NCBI GenBank assembly: GCA_008508345.1
Contig: QNGE01000881.1
Coordinates: 74,844-138,843, forward strand
Direction: 5' to 3'
DNA from: Paragonimus westermani
Taxonomy: Eukaryota > Platyhelminthes > Trematoda > Plagiorchiida > Troglotrematidae
DNA: 64,000 nucleotides
Made by a program: the position numbers and the translations under genes. Below the pieces are notes generated by a model that worked only from the letters and a program-made list of their open reading frames with translations, had not been told where the DNA came from and did not search any database. Shown here in pieces: positions 1 through 12,912 of this stretch. Each line of letters starts with the position of its first letter. Within the stretch, counting starts at the first letter, position 1.

Positions 1-420
1 GCTCGTCCGGCTGCTCGTGCTGTCCGCCATCCACCCAGTGTTGGCCTTGACCGTATTCCAACATCGTGTCGAGATGTTCCTCTAAATGTTGGAAAAACCA
101 CGCCTTCGATCTGGCCGTCTGTCGTATTTCGCCTGCCCTGCCTCGCCTGTTGGTCCGATCCAGTCGAGCGATGACTCATCCGGTCGCGCACGTTGTCCTT
201 GATCCGATCGAGGCAGGTTTTCGAACGTACCTTCCCCGCGTTGAGGTATTCGGCCGAGCGTTCGAAAACTCGCACCTCCGACCTGACAATCCAACACAAT
301 CTGACAGAAAAAGAGAGTTGGCAAGCTAGAGTACGTGTACTCAATATTCTGCCCTGTTCGAGCGGTTACCTACCTGTTGACCGAATGCGTCGTGTCTGAA
401 CTGGTGTTGTGAACCGAGAA
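1..420. other. GC-rich segment, possible coding fragment of unknown origin
   Basis: This stretch is clearly richer in G+C and CpG than the AT-rich DNA that follows it. Several frames are open across most of it. On the minus strand one frame stays open for about 330 bases and reads as a charged, Arg-rich polypeptide (for example ERSAEYLNAGKVRSKTCLDR). I recognise no domain. It could be the edge of a mobile element or of a host exon that continues left of the window. Composition and long open frames are the only evidence. Confidence 0.3.
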
Positions 421-3400
421 GGCGGATTGCACAGACATTGTTTATTTGGGGGAACCAACACGTGACTTATGCGTCTCAACGGGACTACGAACAGAAACAC
501 TCATTTTCACACCACACTCGTCTGAGGATGCTCCAGTCGCTTTAGACACCATGCCTCAGTTCCGCCATGTGGCGAAAGCCATTGTACGCGATGCTGTCCA
601 CTAATGATCCTTCCCGTATCTCTCCCGTATTTATCCCGCGGTCATTTCGATCCATACTGCTACTGAATAGTGGTGTGAGTAGTGTGGTGCGACCGTCTAT
701 AGTCACTACACTGGTATCCTTCTTGAACAATATTGTCGATCGGCCAGTCCACTGACAAACGATCTTTTGAGGTTAATGAGCGGCAGTGTATCAACATAAT
801 GAGGGTCACCTAAACGTGGTAATATACTAACCAACTTCTGAATTACTGTTCCTTCTGTGCTGAAACATTTTTTTTTAATTTGACCATACTTGATCAATAA
901 ACGTTGTTTTCCAAGTGCTTCCGCCATTTTTTAACTGTCCGTTTCAGTAGTGACGATTCACTGTGTAGAAAATATCATACAACGACGTATGACTTTTCGC
1001 AAATTCTTAGATAAAGATTCTACTTGTCTAAATATGAAGATAATACTGTGTAAACGCTACTTAACATTTTCATATGTTCGTGAAAGACGAACAGTAATGT
1101 CGTGTAGAATGGTTTTCCACCGATAATATGCCACGACTTTGACCAGGCAAACAAAAAATCTCCTCTCCATTCGCTGTTGCGAAACAGATGTCTAACAGCT
1201 GCTAAAAGCAAGCCAGTCGTTATTTTGTTGTTCAGCGAACACGACCTCAGAGCTGGCGACGTGAACAGTGTACTGTGAGTGAACACTGAAGGAACACCAT
1301 TGGTATCACAAGTTTGAATTCATGGAATTGTTACAGAACAGTAGTGTATGCTACTAGTGATAGATAGGGATTTCTTATAGTAATACGAGTCAACCGTGTG
1401 GGAAAATATTCGCCCCTGAAAGTCCCCCTTTTTTGACCACTTATTGTTACCTTCGGGTAAAAGATAAGGCGTCATAATATGAGTGTTTTGACTTCAAGAA
1501 AAATAAGTAATCAACTCTGTTGTAAAAAAAAAACAATGTGCGGTTATGCTTTTATCACGATGAGTAAGCTTTTGTGTAATTCTTTAAGTCATATGAAACT
1601 GTTGCAGTTTGCATTGAATTTCTTTGTCCGTAAGCTCGGTTAGCATGTTTTTTGATAACAAACATACGACTAAACCAGAAGTTATCTTTAGTTTAACAGC
1701 TATTTTGCCCCATTGAATATCATAGTTGCTGAACTTGTGGACGAATCGGGTGGTGGTGATGTCTCAGCCAATCTTTTGACCATAATCTACAGGGTGAGTT
1801 TGATAGCATAGGCATACTTTGCAGCGAGAGTAGGAATCGATTACAGTTCTGTTAAAACTTGGGTGTAAACTGAAGACAGGATAAGTTGACTTGGATGTGT
1901 CCCGAAATTTTTTTTTAACATTCTGACTGTTTTGACTGGACGCACAGTATCATAATCTCACACCGAAATTCTCCATAGTGTGCTTCTGTGATATTCTAGC
2001 GGATCCATCAAAACAACTTTACTCGGAAAGCAGCGTTTCTATGCATACTGCTATTTATCACCAAGTTGGCTAATGGACCATTCATTTTGTCAACAAGTCA
2101 GCTTGTCGATTTCTTTGTGTTAATAAGATTTAAGGATCTCTTATCGAATATTTGTTGTTTGATAATATGATTGTATACCATCCAATGATAATATGTAGTA
2201 TTCTCCGAATCATTCAACATGTACACGAGATTTCGCATCGAGTTTCAGTGGTTGGGATGCTGAATGTACAGACGTGTATACAATTACCGGATAATCGCAG
2301 AAGATAATCACCTTTTTGGATGTCGTTCATCATACGAGCGCACTGTTAGAAATCGGTCTGGTTGACTGATTAAAATTGTTTTACACATATATTTTATAGC
2401 ACTCTAGCCTTTCATCATTTTCTACGTTCAATTCTCACTTCTGAAGTGATTTGTAGGGGGAATCAGCTTCAAACGGTTATCGCGCTAATAGTGTCGTGAG
2501 GGCCAACAACCAATCTTATTTGACGATGAACCAAAACACTGCAATTTTGTCCAGCACCATTAAGATGTAATGTACTTTCTGTAGAAGATCACCTGAATAC
2601 TAACTATCACATTGCAGACAAATCGTGCGCTGAGAAATAGACGACAGTTAGTCAACCAAACTAACAGCATCATTTTGAATGAAGCCTGGTTGATCGTAAT
2701 TAGTGCATACAAATCAAAACAGCAGCGTTCTAATTAGACAGCGTGGCTAGGCTGTGATGCATCACACCTGTTCAACAAACCGCGTTTATTTTGGTCCATT
2801 TGATCAGTGATACTGATTGATAACTAGACAATCATGAGATTATTTTGTCCCAATAACCACCAGCGAAGTGAAGAAGAGGTGGTTCGATCCTCGTGAGTCT
2901 TATTAGTACGACGCTTGAATCGACAGGTAAATACACATCAGGCCAGAACAGAAGAAACGTCCGGTGTGCGTGGTGTTGGCTTGACCGAACTAGGCCCAGA
3001 TAGCTGCTGTCCATTTCGCCAGTGGTTATCAGCCGCGAGAGTGCAAAACATACCCGCAACCGTCCACTGGAACTGTGGTGAGGTCGTCAGCCTGAAGACG
3101 AGTCACGAAAGTTAGTTCGATTTTGGTTTAGGAAAGAAAAGCGAGAAGTCTAGGTAAACCGACCTGACCTTTTCTTCTGCTTTACAACCTAGATAAAAAC
3201 ACAACTGATTCTACTCAGAATTTTATCTCCGCAGTGTCCATTAAGATGCCCGAACCTACTGGAAACCATCGGATAGCTCGAATATATGGAATCACACCTG
3301 GCGGTCTCCAGTGAGTGAAGCTCAGGTCAACGTCTCAAATTTTGCCGCTTCCAGAGAGAAGTCTGGCAGTGAATCAGAGTGGAACTGGTATCTGGATCTG

Positions 3401-6400
3401 TCGGTTAACGGTGGCATGACAAAGTCCGTGATCTCTACCATCGACATGTCAAGAAGGCGAGTGATGATTATGTACTCTGGTCCCAGATCAGCTTGGAAGT
3501 GGGCTTAATTGTGTTCGTACGTCTCAGGGATGAACGGTGACGCCAAGAATAAAAGATCAGCAGCAGCGTATTTTGGTCAAGCATGAATAAATTTTCTTGG
3601 AAGGTGTCTAGAGCGGGTGATTTTATAGAGTTGGCAGGACCGATGGCGAAGTTCAGGCCCCGAACCAAGTTGTCCGTTGTTCCAATTAGGCAAAGACGTC
3701 TCAGTGCACCACTTAGGTGTCCAGTTCTTGTGTCCTACAATCTTGAGTCAGACTGTCAGTTTATTAAATGAATCGCAGGAATTCAAAGTTCAATTTCGAT
3801 AAACTAAACCTTATCTTTTTTGAGTGGCCAGTCCCCCTCTCGTTTCTCTGACCTGATCCATTCTTACTGGGGATGAGAGCTAACGCAGCATACAGATCCG
3901 TGTAGGGAACTGGAACAAACCAACTGTTCCTGCGTTCTGTCTTTCCGAAATTTAATGACTCAGTACATTAAAATTGGCTAGTATTTTCAAGGGGTAAATT
4001 TATAACGTACTAGTTTGGAATAATATGTCACCATGGTCAAAGCAAAGGACCTTAGCGCACGTATATCACAGTACTTTGTTAGAAAGATATACCACGTTGT
4101 TACATCCGCGTCTTTAGTGAGCAACTTGGAATCGAGGAAAAAAATACAAAGAGACGTATTCTCAATGTGGCTGGCTCCCAGACAATATGCACTGGTATTT
4201 GGACCGCTGAAATATCAGCCGTTGACAAATCTTAGTCTAAAAGTTGAACGCCAACCTGTTACAATCGCAGTATGACATATTTATGGAATGGCAGACACAG
4301 ACATCACACAGGTGCTCCGAGTAGACAGAAGAATTCGTACAAAACCCGCTCAATCGTACTTGATATCTTCTTATCCTCACCATGAGTTCTGTCACGTGTG
4401 AAATATTAGCTTCAAAACTCGTATCAGTTAATATCAATTCAGGATTTTATGGCGGGAGATATGAAATGGATACTCCTAGTCAAATATCCGTGTGTAGATA
4501 TCTGAAGTCTTTCATTCGAACTCTTTTAGAGAAGGTCATATAATCGGTCCTCTGGACAAGTACCTTTGTACTGAAAGGGTTTAGATCATACAGCTCAGGT
4601 GTGCTAGTGTGAGTCTCCGTAGTGCTAGATAGTTACGGTTACAGACGCTCCCAAGCAAAAAGTAACTGGAAGTTTTATCGCATCTTTTGTCTTCCTGAGT
4701 GCGTTAGGAGCGGAAAGGCTCAAATTTGTTTGCATGTCTTTACTATCGGAAGCGACGAAACACGACGATTCTACGTACCCGCTCGTACAGATGTCAATCT
4801 TTTGCATAGACGTCACTTACGTGACGTCCTAGTTCACATAGGACTTATAATTTGGCTTGTAACTTGTGACGGGTTGCGAGGACATACCCTGAAATGACAA
4901 GCAGGATACAACTTCTATTCAGCTACACGAACCTCATTATTGCCACCTAGCTGATTTCCTTTGAGCACATTGGTGGGTTAACTTACGTAGCTGTCGCGCA
5001 AATGAACTACATCAGTATGCGCATAAACTTGAACTGCTCAAAATAACTTGTGAAAGGTCAGCAACTCCATTTAGCTACCTGATCGATGGAAACCTTTCAT
5101 CTCCTATCAGTTTCTACAGCATAGCTCAACCATTACTTTCTCTAGTACCTGATAAAGAAATATACTAGTCAGTTAACGCACACTGTCATCCTACGAGCCT
5201 GAACGACCATTAAGCCTATTACCGTTCAATTAAAAACCATGAACATTTTCAGGCTGAATATCAGGTTGGATTGGTCATACATCTCCTCTGAGCTTACACT
5301 TAACGGAAGCAATAAAACAGAGCAGTAGAGGTGATTCAATATAACCTGTCGTGTTTCTAACTACTGGCAATATTAACTAATCACTGGGCATAATCAACTA
5401 CAATAACGCGGAACGATTGATTGATTGGGTTTAAATGTGACGATTCTAAGCTTCCAAAATAACCGTAGAGGTCCCAACAAACAAGGGCTGTAAGCAGAAT
5501 ATTAGGACAAATGTATGCTTTTTGATTTGGTCAGAACTAGGCGAAATATTGACGGTCTGCTGAGACCAAACGGGTTCTGCAAATAAGCACCTGACAGCTA
5601 GTTAGGTATAATTATAACTCTGTGCACAGAAAATAATCGTTTGCAACTAACAGCTAGCAAGGCAATTATCCAAACAACTGAATGCGACGTTACAAGAATA
5701 ACAAGGTGGGGATCGAGGAAGGGCACATAATGACATTTCAGAATACGCTACATGTAACCATTGGAAGTAGTGTGGGTTAGAAATTTATACGTAAAAAGAC
5801 CCAGACCCCAGTAGTTCATTCGGTAGGACTTGCGCTTAATGACCACTGGAAATGGTATCACGAAAGTCTTCATCTTGATTTTACAACGGATAGCTTGGCG
5901 GGACCAAATACGGAGAATTGTGGGTTCCAGCACCCCAACGGACATAGTACCAGCGTATTGTCAATCCTTTTTTGAAATAATCCGGAAATGACTTTCATTG
6001 GGTCTAATCAGAGTCAGCAATAATTCAGTAATAACTCAGCTTGCAAATTATTCATTGATTCAACTCCACCCCACGACGCCCACTTTTCACAGTTATGTCG
6101 ACTAAGATTTGCAATAATGTGGGAAAAAATAAAGTTTGTTTCCTCTAAAAGATTGGAAGTATAGGCCAGTCAATCAAGAACTAATCACAAAACAACCGTC
6201 TGACAAACTTTAACTCTTTGGTCTGTCATTTAATTTCGACGGAATACTGAATTCCCAGCATTTAACAGTCGAAGCGAAAATAACTAGCTCATCCCCAGGT
6301 TTAAGATATGCGTACATCTTCATATATATATATATATGATGCGTTAGAAATAAAAACCACAATTCTATACAAAAACAAAAGTGGATAGGCTTCCTCATAG

Positions 6401-6419
6401 AGCAATTCGGTCGCTCTCA
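421..6419. other. No recognisable gene; AT-rich non-coding DNA
   Basis: About 6 kb of AT-rich sequence with only short open frames (under about 90 codons, in all frames), as expected by chance. The only detail noted is a perfect Pol III B-box-like string, GGTTCGATCC, at 2879-2889. It has no convincing A box upstream. An (AT)8 run sits at 6322-6337. I see no exon, RNA gene or retroelement coding here. Confidence 0.5.
6322..6337. repeat. (AT)8 microsatellite
   Basis: Uninterrupted alternating AT dinucleotides, 16 bases, visible directly in the sequence. Confidence 0.9.
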
Positions 6420-6424
6420 ATGTG

Positions 6425-6540
6425 AGATCACTGATGCACTGGTCATAATTGTCGCCTCACGCAAGAGTAACAACAGTTCCAATCCCGGCTGTGTCATTAC
6501 CGACGAGGCTTCACGGGAGCTTAGCCCATGTAGAGTGCTT
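6425..6540 (+). repeat. SINE-like repeat with tRNA-type promoter, diverged copy
   Basis: An A-box-like string (TGGTCATAATTGTCGCC, 6440-6456) is followed by a good B box (CAGTTCCAATCCCGG, 6474-6488). Downstream, CCGACGA (6500-6506) stands where other copies carry CTGANGA. It is followed by a 5-bp helix GCTTC/GGAGC with an ACG loop (6508-6520), the layout of a hammerhead stem II. The GAAA that should close the core is lost. The family is defined by the copies near 12.8, 28.7, 34.3, 35.0, 35.5 and 60.3 kb; this member is more diverged and lacks the GACAAGGAT block of the others. Confidence 0.4.
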
Positions 6541-8586
6541 CGTCTTGGAACGGTGTGGTTCGCTGTTTTATATGGAGGCGAAATCTGTTATTCCTTATGA
6601 GGGTGGCTCAATTTATACCAGAATTTGTACCACTATTCGTATACTTTGCGAAGGTTAATGTTTACGGTACACCGATTTTCGAGCAGCTGACAACTACCAC
6701 TCCTAAACCAGCTGGCTCAGAACAGCCCAGCTATGATTAGCTCGCACACATCCCTACTTCCATATGATCTCCCTACTTCCACCCCTTTCTGCCACTCTTT
6801 TTTGCCACATAAGTTATAACACCTCGTACTTCGTGCTACAGCAATCTAACCAGTGACGTGACGTGTAAGTAAAGATGTTTTGACCTCTGGAACACGCAAA
6901 TACGGTTTTGATCCCTGTCTAAAAATTCCGTCCTAGAAGTCTGTCTGTGAAAATTATGGCACTACCATTTAAGGTGATTCTAAATCAGCCCTTCTTATGG
7001 AAATTCTTTTACTCAAAGAGCATAAAGTTTTCTATTATCAACAAACAATGACAGAATCGGCGTTTAATTGGTCCGTATAATAAATTACCCGGTTGAAAGG
7101 TGTAATTGCAGCTTTCAGATAATCCACCTGGGTAGCATAACAGCTTGTCATTTGCTAATGAGGGACTGCCTTAAAAATTTCACGCTGGTACGATATCTTT
7201 CAACTCGTAATTTACCAATGTTTGACGGAATTGCTGTACTGAAATTGACTGGAACTTCATTCCACAGCGTAGTGCGAATAACACCCGGAAATCCGATCGG
7301 ACTTCTCTAGGTGGAATACCACTCAACCTGCAACTGGCTTTGAACGTCAGGCAAATTTTTGCAACCGACCGTTTTTAGGGAACAACTGTACGATTTTTTT
7401 TCTCAACTTACCCTCGATGTTTGCAAAATTGTAACTGTAAAAAAGCTAACGCAGATGTTGAAACTAAATTATTGCTCACTTGCCATCTATTTTAAGCCGA
7501 CTTCAACTGCTTACTCTGGACTGATTATGCAAATGAGCCAGACTATTTTTTCACACAGTCATCGGTTCCATGTTAGTATAGATTCAGGGGTAATCAATAA
7601 CGTTAGAATGTGGATACCACTCTTTACTTTTGGTCATCTAGATGATGGACTGGTTGTGACAAGGCTGTTACTGTGCCTCTCTCGAGAAATCCATTTAGCT
7701 TGAGAGATGTGCATTTTCTTCAAACACACAATGAGGTCTCTGCACGTAGCCATTTCATAGGACATGAACGTCTCTTGAATTTAAGTGTCGTTAAAACAGA
7801 ACTACACAAACAGAGTTCTTATTTCAGTTGTAAAGAATGTTTCAGCTGTGTATGGCAAGAGATGTCCATATCAAAGATCACTGTGAAAAACCAAAGCACA
7901 CGCACCTACTGAGAAATTAATGTATTAATCAACTTCATCAGATGCTTGTGGCAGATTATGTTAACAGGAAGCACTTTGCTCTGCGTTAGAGGTACGGCGT
8001 TTACTACCATAGGAAGGTATCGCTGATGGGGACGGAATCAAAAGTGACTAGTAAACTGAACTACACACGCATTTCATCCAAGGGGATTTCATTGTGAATA
8101 AAAATTAAAAGTCAGAAGTGAGCAAACATCTCTTGGGGGATTGTGGAAACTTTGGCATTAGGCATACATCAAGTCGATGTTTTTCCTGTAGGCCAATAGT
8201 CCATAGTTAATCCTTAACTGTTGAATTATTCCGATAATCACTTAACTTGCTTTCATTGATTTTTCAATTACACTGCTGTTTTCGGTCCTCAACGGATATC
8301 CTGTACTAAAGGTTGCTTAACAAAATAGATAAACCAATCAGGTTAAGGGATCTCGATTTCAGACAAATCAGTTAGGCATGAGTCGTCTTTTCGGACAAGA
8401 CAGCCGTGTACGTGATCGCGGACAAACTTAGTTAAGCATAATGTTGGGTATACTCATCATTAGAGTCTACATTCATGTAAAGCTAGTATTACCCTGGAGG
8501 AATGCACACACCTCTCTCCATTTTGACATGGTGAGCTCTTCCAGCACGGACTACGCTTGTAACTGACTTCTTCCTGGGAGAGATAA

Positions 8587-8605
8587 ACATACATACATAC
8601 ATACA
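8587..8605. repeat. (ACAT)n microsatellite
   Basis: Tetranucleotide ACAT repeated nearly five times without interruption. Confidence 0.9.
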
Positions 8606-11106
8606 CTCATCGCAAATACTGGAGGTTCATCTATATTGTGCCTGGTATCGACAGTAGCATCCCTACATATATACAGAAGTGTTGTGTTTCGTTACTCCTG
8701 TTTGCAATCTCTAATGAGAGTTAGATAAACATCACACAGTGATTCGCAATCGTGCATTGAGGTCAAAATTAATAGTCTTTAATTTCGGATAGAAATAAAC
8801 AGGTAGAAAACGATTCAGGTATTTGTCGGCTTTAAGATGGCATGGGGTGAACTGCAGCAGCGTGGTAACCAATCGTTATGGCTTCTGCAAGGCTACTCAG
8901 ACCTACGGATGAGCCAATGAATAGGTAATCAGTTTTAAAAACTAGGCTAGAATTGTTTAATTACGATTATCACTCTTTCTGAGCTCAGATGCAATCTACG
9001 AGAAGTAACATTGTTGGGTGAGTTGCCTTTTTACGATTGTGGTTACGCTTGTTCGTTGTGTTGGAAACTTTCTGGCGAATAGCTGGGAGACATTTGGCTA
9101 ATGTGATACTGAAGAAAACTGACACTGAGTTCACATCGTAACTGTCTTGATCAACCTGATTAGTAAACATAGTCACTTATTCTCCCACTATCTTCGCGTC
9201 TTTCATGACACGTTCATCTGCGATTTTTGTTTATTGAAGGATATTTATCCATTTCACTCAGTAAAACCGTAGCCCCTCATGAACCTGATCTGACAAGCAC
9301 CTCAATATGTACCGCACTGCACATCTACCTCCAACTAATAGCTCATTTGTTTACTCACATAGAAGCTCTCGTGATGATGTAGTTGTCGCCAAATTATTGA
9401 GACAAAATCACCAGTGAACATATTTGTTGATTCAAGGATAAATAAGAATCCGAGAGTAGGTCACGTTTTGTGCGGCACTCCTCTTTTATCACCGAATATG
9501 TTCGTATTCAGATTTGTTCTGTGTTATTCGGTAAACATGAGAATGCCTTACATCTCCAAGATTCAATCGAAACTATCAAGCGAGCATGGATTGAACAGGA
9601 ATCGTGTCACAAAGCCTGCTGCAGTGTTGTTAGTATCATTCTGGCTTTCGTTTGTGTAAGTCGTGTGCATGGCTTACTGAGGCTCTCCCTCACATTTGTT
9701 CATGATTTTTTACAGGGTTTTCTGGAACCAACTACTTCGGCAGAACGCTACCCCTCAGAGTTTCCACGTTGTCCAGAGCTGGTCCACTAGCGCAACAAGT
9801 AATCAGGATAAATAACGGCAGGTTTGGATGTTGCACATCAAGTCTGAAGATCCACCGACGACAGGACTGTCAGCATTTGCGCGATTCAATCACTTTCACT
9901 TTTGACTGATTGAATGGATTGACTTTACTCATGTAGTCCATATGCTCCTTGTAACCGAGTCAATTCAGCTGTGAAAGCTGTACTCATATGAGAAGATCTT
10001 CACGAAATAACAGTTATGCATTTTAGTGTTTTATCCTGATGTCAATAACTAGACTGTGCTTTGTTCGATACGGCTATTGTAATTTCTTCAGTAGAAGGAC
10101 TGGACCCATTTGGATATAAAACTTTCTCACGTTACCTCAGGAAATCCACTTTTTTGAAGAAGGTGCCTAACGCAATCAAATGCTCGTAGGAACTTTTCAC
10201 GTATAAACCTAGTGAATTGCAAGAAAAAACATTTAGTGGTTTTCAGCTGGATACTCAGAGTACAAAGCGTCCTCTGCCAAACGTCATCCGTAGTAACTAA
10301 GTTATGTTTGATACAGTTTGGTTCTTCCAGTTTCTAACAGTTAGTACTGCCCTTTATGATAAACCTAACTGCTGTTTTTGCAAAACCAATTTATCAGACA
10401 TTTCACCTTGCCGAAAGCTGAACTACGGCTGTTAGCTGTTTGAAACTTATTTTGCCCACATTCACGATAGCAACCGTAATATTGTCAGGGTATTCTTGAG
10501 GAGCTATACCTACCACTCGTTTCAATATCTTCCGTATGAATCAGGTGAAAAGCCTTATCAAAGGTAAGAACCCAGCTTACAAAACCCTCATCACGTCCTG
10601 ATAACTTTTCTAGATGTTTTCTGGGTGTTAATTTAGAGTAGCTTAAAATTCTGTTTTATGGTATCACTGCTTTGGATGGTAGTATGGGAATGAGTTGACT
10701 AAAAACACAACCATATTGTGTCTATTCTTTGGTACACGCCTGAAGCAGCCATCTCGATAGCATGAGAATTATTTCACTCATCTGATGATTCATGTTATAT
10801 ACCCTGTGTAACAGTGTTTTTAACCTTTTCACTGAGACAGCCATTTTCTCAGATAACGGAATCAGACCATTCTGCTCATTTGGAATAATTTTCGAAATGG
10901 TCTATCTATCATGAACGTTGAAAACGCTGTAATTTTGTTGCTGTTGTGTTGCACGCGTCTTGTTTGGCACTGCTACGAAGACCGTGTGTATAAATTGATA
11001 CTTCATCTGCACTGACTTGAAAGGTGATTTTTGATACGCAGTGTGATGAAGCTAATATGTTTTAACGAGTATTCTATACTCATTTCAGTATGAATGGTAT
11101 TTTCAA

Positions 11107-11150
11107 TCTGTCTGTCTGTCTGTCTATCTGTCTGTCTGTCTGTCTGTCTG
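11107..11150. repeat. (TCTG)11 microsatellite
   Basis: Eleven units of TCTG in 44 bases, with one unit changed to TCTA. A short run of the same motif occurs at 21541-21560. Confidence 0.95.
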
Positions 11151-11475
11151 TTCGTGAGCTAGAGAATAAAACAGAATCGAATAATTCAGGCGTTCGGATG
11201 CCAGCTGATATTTGAGCGATGTGTACATTTTTTGTAATTTCAGTTATTTGAAATTCAGCAGTAGAGCTTTGCAGTTTTAATTTGAGGTCAATTTAAATTC
11301 AACCGTTTGTGTGTACAAATGTTTTGGCACACAACTTATTTAAAACACTGAGGTCCCTTGATCCAGTTCACCAATAGCGAGATGTTAACATTTCCTTTGC
11401 TCTCTTCAGTCACGAACGTAAAACCCCGGAGTATATGGGACATGGGGATAGGAACACAATAGAAACATTCAACTA

Positions 11476-11874
11476 TTGAGTTTACATGAAACAAAAACTG
11501 TCGTCATTTCCAGGGCAGACAAACTGAGTGAGTCAACAGTTTGTGCACACACAGAGAACCGGACGATGATTAATGATCAACATTGCCTCGGAGAAAGCGA
11601 ACAGTTTGGGGTTCTAATTACGCAACAGAACTTGGAACAAGTTGGCCGGGCCAACAACGTGACCTGTTTCCACGATGTGCTTTGTGACGGATTTGGTCGG
11701 ATTTCGTCTCAGTCGTTCTATTGCCAATGTTCGTTGCGTTATGGCGTGTATCAACCACTGAGGCGTATGTTCAGCCATCCTTTTTCAAAGGCGCCGATAT
11801 GTTCTGCTGATATAGACGTCATCGCAGCTGCAAGTAAAGTGATAGATTACATTTCTGGACACTTCACTTACTAG
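11476..11874 (+). pseudogene. PLE reverse transcriptase palm, degraded
   Basis: An open frame of about 132 codons. Its middle aligns by eye with the PLE RT palm: TENRTMINDQHC resembles the block just before the GSPLGP motif, and NLEQVGRANNVTCFHD resembles the region between motifs B and C. The GSPLGP motif itself is lost. In the next frame, FVTDL at 11681-11695 stands where PLE RTs carry YVDD, so the catalytic pair is broken. At 11838-11880 a third frame gives ITFLDTSLTRRQDGS, the end of the RT palm. The palm is therefore spread over at least two frames with stops. It would have copied element RNA; this copy cannot. Confidence 0.7.
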
Positions 11875-12050
11875 ACGGCAGGATGGCTCATTTCAACGCT
11901 CAGTGCACCGCAAATCCACTTGGAGCGGTCGGTATTTGCAGTTCTCTTCTTTTGCACCCATCACTCGCAAAAAAAGTCCGGTACGAACTCTGTTTCACAG
12001 AGCCCAGGAGATATACACCGATGACTGTTTGCAAGGAGAAGATGTGAAAT

Positions 12051-12629
12051 TTGAAAAAGGTGCTGCTCGCAAACGGACACCGCGATAAGTTCATCGATGT
12101 TAACAGCCAGAAAGGACTGACGAAGACTGTCGTCAGTACGGTCCCCAAGAAGCAGGTTTTCTTGAACCTACCTTTCAAAGGCGACCAAGTCACAACTGGC
12201 GTAAGTAAAAACTTACAGTCTGCTCTAACTCGCACATTCCTTGCGGCGGAATTGCGATTGCTACTCACAACTAGGAGTGTCACTCAGCTTACTCCTAAAC
12301 GTGACCTACCGAAATGTTTTGTCTCACATTTAATCTATCAGTTCAGTTGCAGCTGCGGTGACATCTATATCGGTAGAAAAAATCGGTGCCTACGACAAAG
12401 AATAGCTGAACATATGCCTAAGTGGTTGATACACGCCATAACGCAACGGACATTGGTTCGATTCTCCGGCGTGCGTGACGCTGTTGAGATCGTACTAGGT
12501 CGAAACAGCTGCCCATCACTCCACTGGTGGTCATTGGGACCAGTCGTTTGCAAAACTCTTCTGCAACCTCCTTTGGGGCTTTGCTGGATGCCTTCTCGGT
12601 TACAAGCCAACCACAAAATGGCTGATTGA
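12051..12629 (+). pseudogene. PLE linker and GIY-YIG endonuclease, remnant 1
   Basis: An open frame of about 192 codons, read in phase from an upstream linker. The N-terminal part belongs to the region between RT and endonuclease. At 12327-12428 lies the endonuclease N-terminal block: HLIYQFSCSCGDIYIGRK, then ERIAEH-like RQRIAEHMPKWL. The paired Cys (CSC) followed by YIGR is the hallmark of PLE GIY-YIG nucleases, which nick the target DNA for priming. After PKWL the PLE pattern (a domain usually reading RHLxxTGH) is lost, so the rest of the frame is probably read out of phase. No functional start codon is evident. Classed as a pseudogene because the RT upstream is broken. Confidence 0.8.
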
Positions 12630-12794
12630 ATTTAGCGCAAGGGCTAAGGAAGCCAAACTCAGTATATCTCATTCAGGTTCAAACCAACGGATGAATCAAA
12701 CGTCTAGAATATTGGCATCAGAAAACAAAACAAATCTTACATAGACCGGCCTGGCTGAGCAGATGTGCAGGACACATCAGTCCTTTTTATTGTA

Positions 12795-12912
12795 AAGGAA
12801 ATGGCATAATGGTCATCAATGTCGACAGCTAAGTATAAAGATGGAAGTTATATCCTTGATTGTGACAAGGATACATAATGCGGCTGATCTTCACTAGAAG
12901 CGAAATTCTGAT
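12795..12912 (+). repeat. SINE-like repeat with tRNA-type promoter and hammerhead-like core
   Basis: A box TGGCATAATGGTCATC at 12802-12817 and B box GGAAGTTATATCCTTG at 12843-12858, about 41 bases apart. Then comes the family signature GACAAGGATACATAATG (12864-12880). The hammerhead-like core follows: CTGAT (12884-12888), a perfect 4-bp stem CTTC/GAAG with an ACTA loop (12889-12900), C, and GAAAT (12902-12906). A GA is missing from the CTGATGA box. In the family to which I compare it (schistosome Sm-alpha) a Pol III promoter precedes a self-cleaving hammerhead; activity here is not shown. Confidence 0.6.

Larger units (their letters stand above)
6541..11475. other. No recognisable gene; AT-rich DNA with two microsatellites
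   Basis: Only chance-length open frames. The longest (about 114 codons, from 7359) begins at a TTG and shows no domain. A stretch near 7560-7720 has a weak resemblance to the SINE-like family (GACAAGG followed by a CTGT and a GAAAT about 18 bases on) but lacks a B box. Two simple repeats are listed separately. Confidence 0.5.
11476..12680 (+). mobile_element. Penelope-like element remnant 1 (RT thumb plus GIY-YIG), 5'-truncated
   Basis: A continuous though frame-shifted run of Penelope-like element coding. In order it shows a decayed RT palm (about 11490-11870), the RT end and linker (DGSFQRSVHRKSTW at about 11875-11930, on to about 12100), and the GIY-YIG endonuclease (12327-12428). Beyond that the sequence decays into unrecognisable C-terminal DNA by about 12680. 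No N-terminal half of the element is visible, so the copy is 5'-truncated, as most PLE copies are. It is non-functional. Confidence 0.85.

Noticed and set aside
2879..2925. Perfect B-box string followed by GAGTC...ACGAC, similar to a hammerhead core
   Set aside because: No A box at a suitable distance, the family signature GACAAGGAT is missing and the CTGA box is absent.
3311..3560. Short block GGTGACGCCAA also found near 43.32 kb
   Set aside because: Similarity beyond about a dozen bases could not be shown by eye on either side.
7560..7720. GACAAGG followed by CTGT and GAAAT, resembling the SINE-like core
   Set aside because: No usable B box upstream. The similarity covers only about 30 bases.
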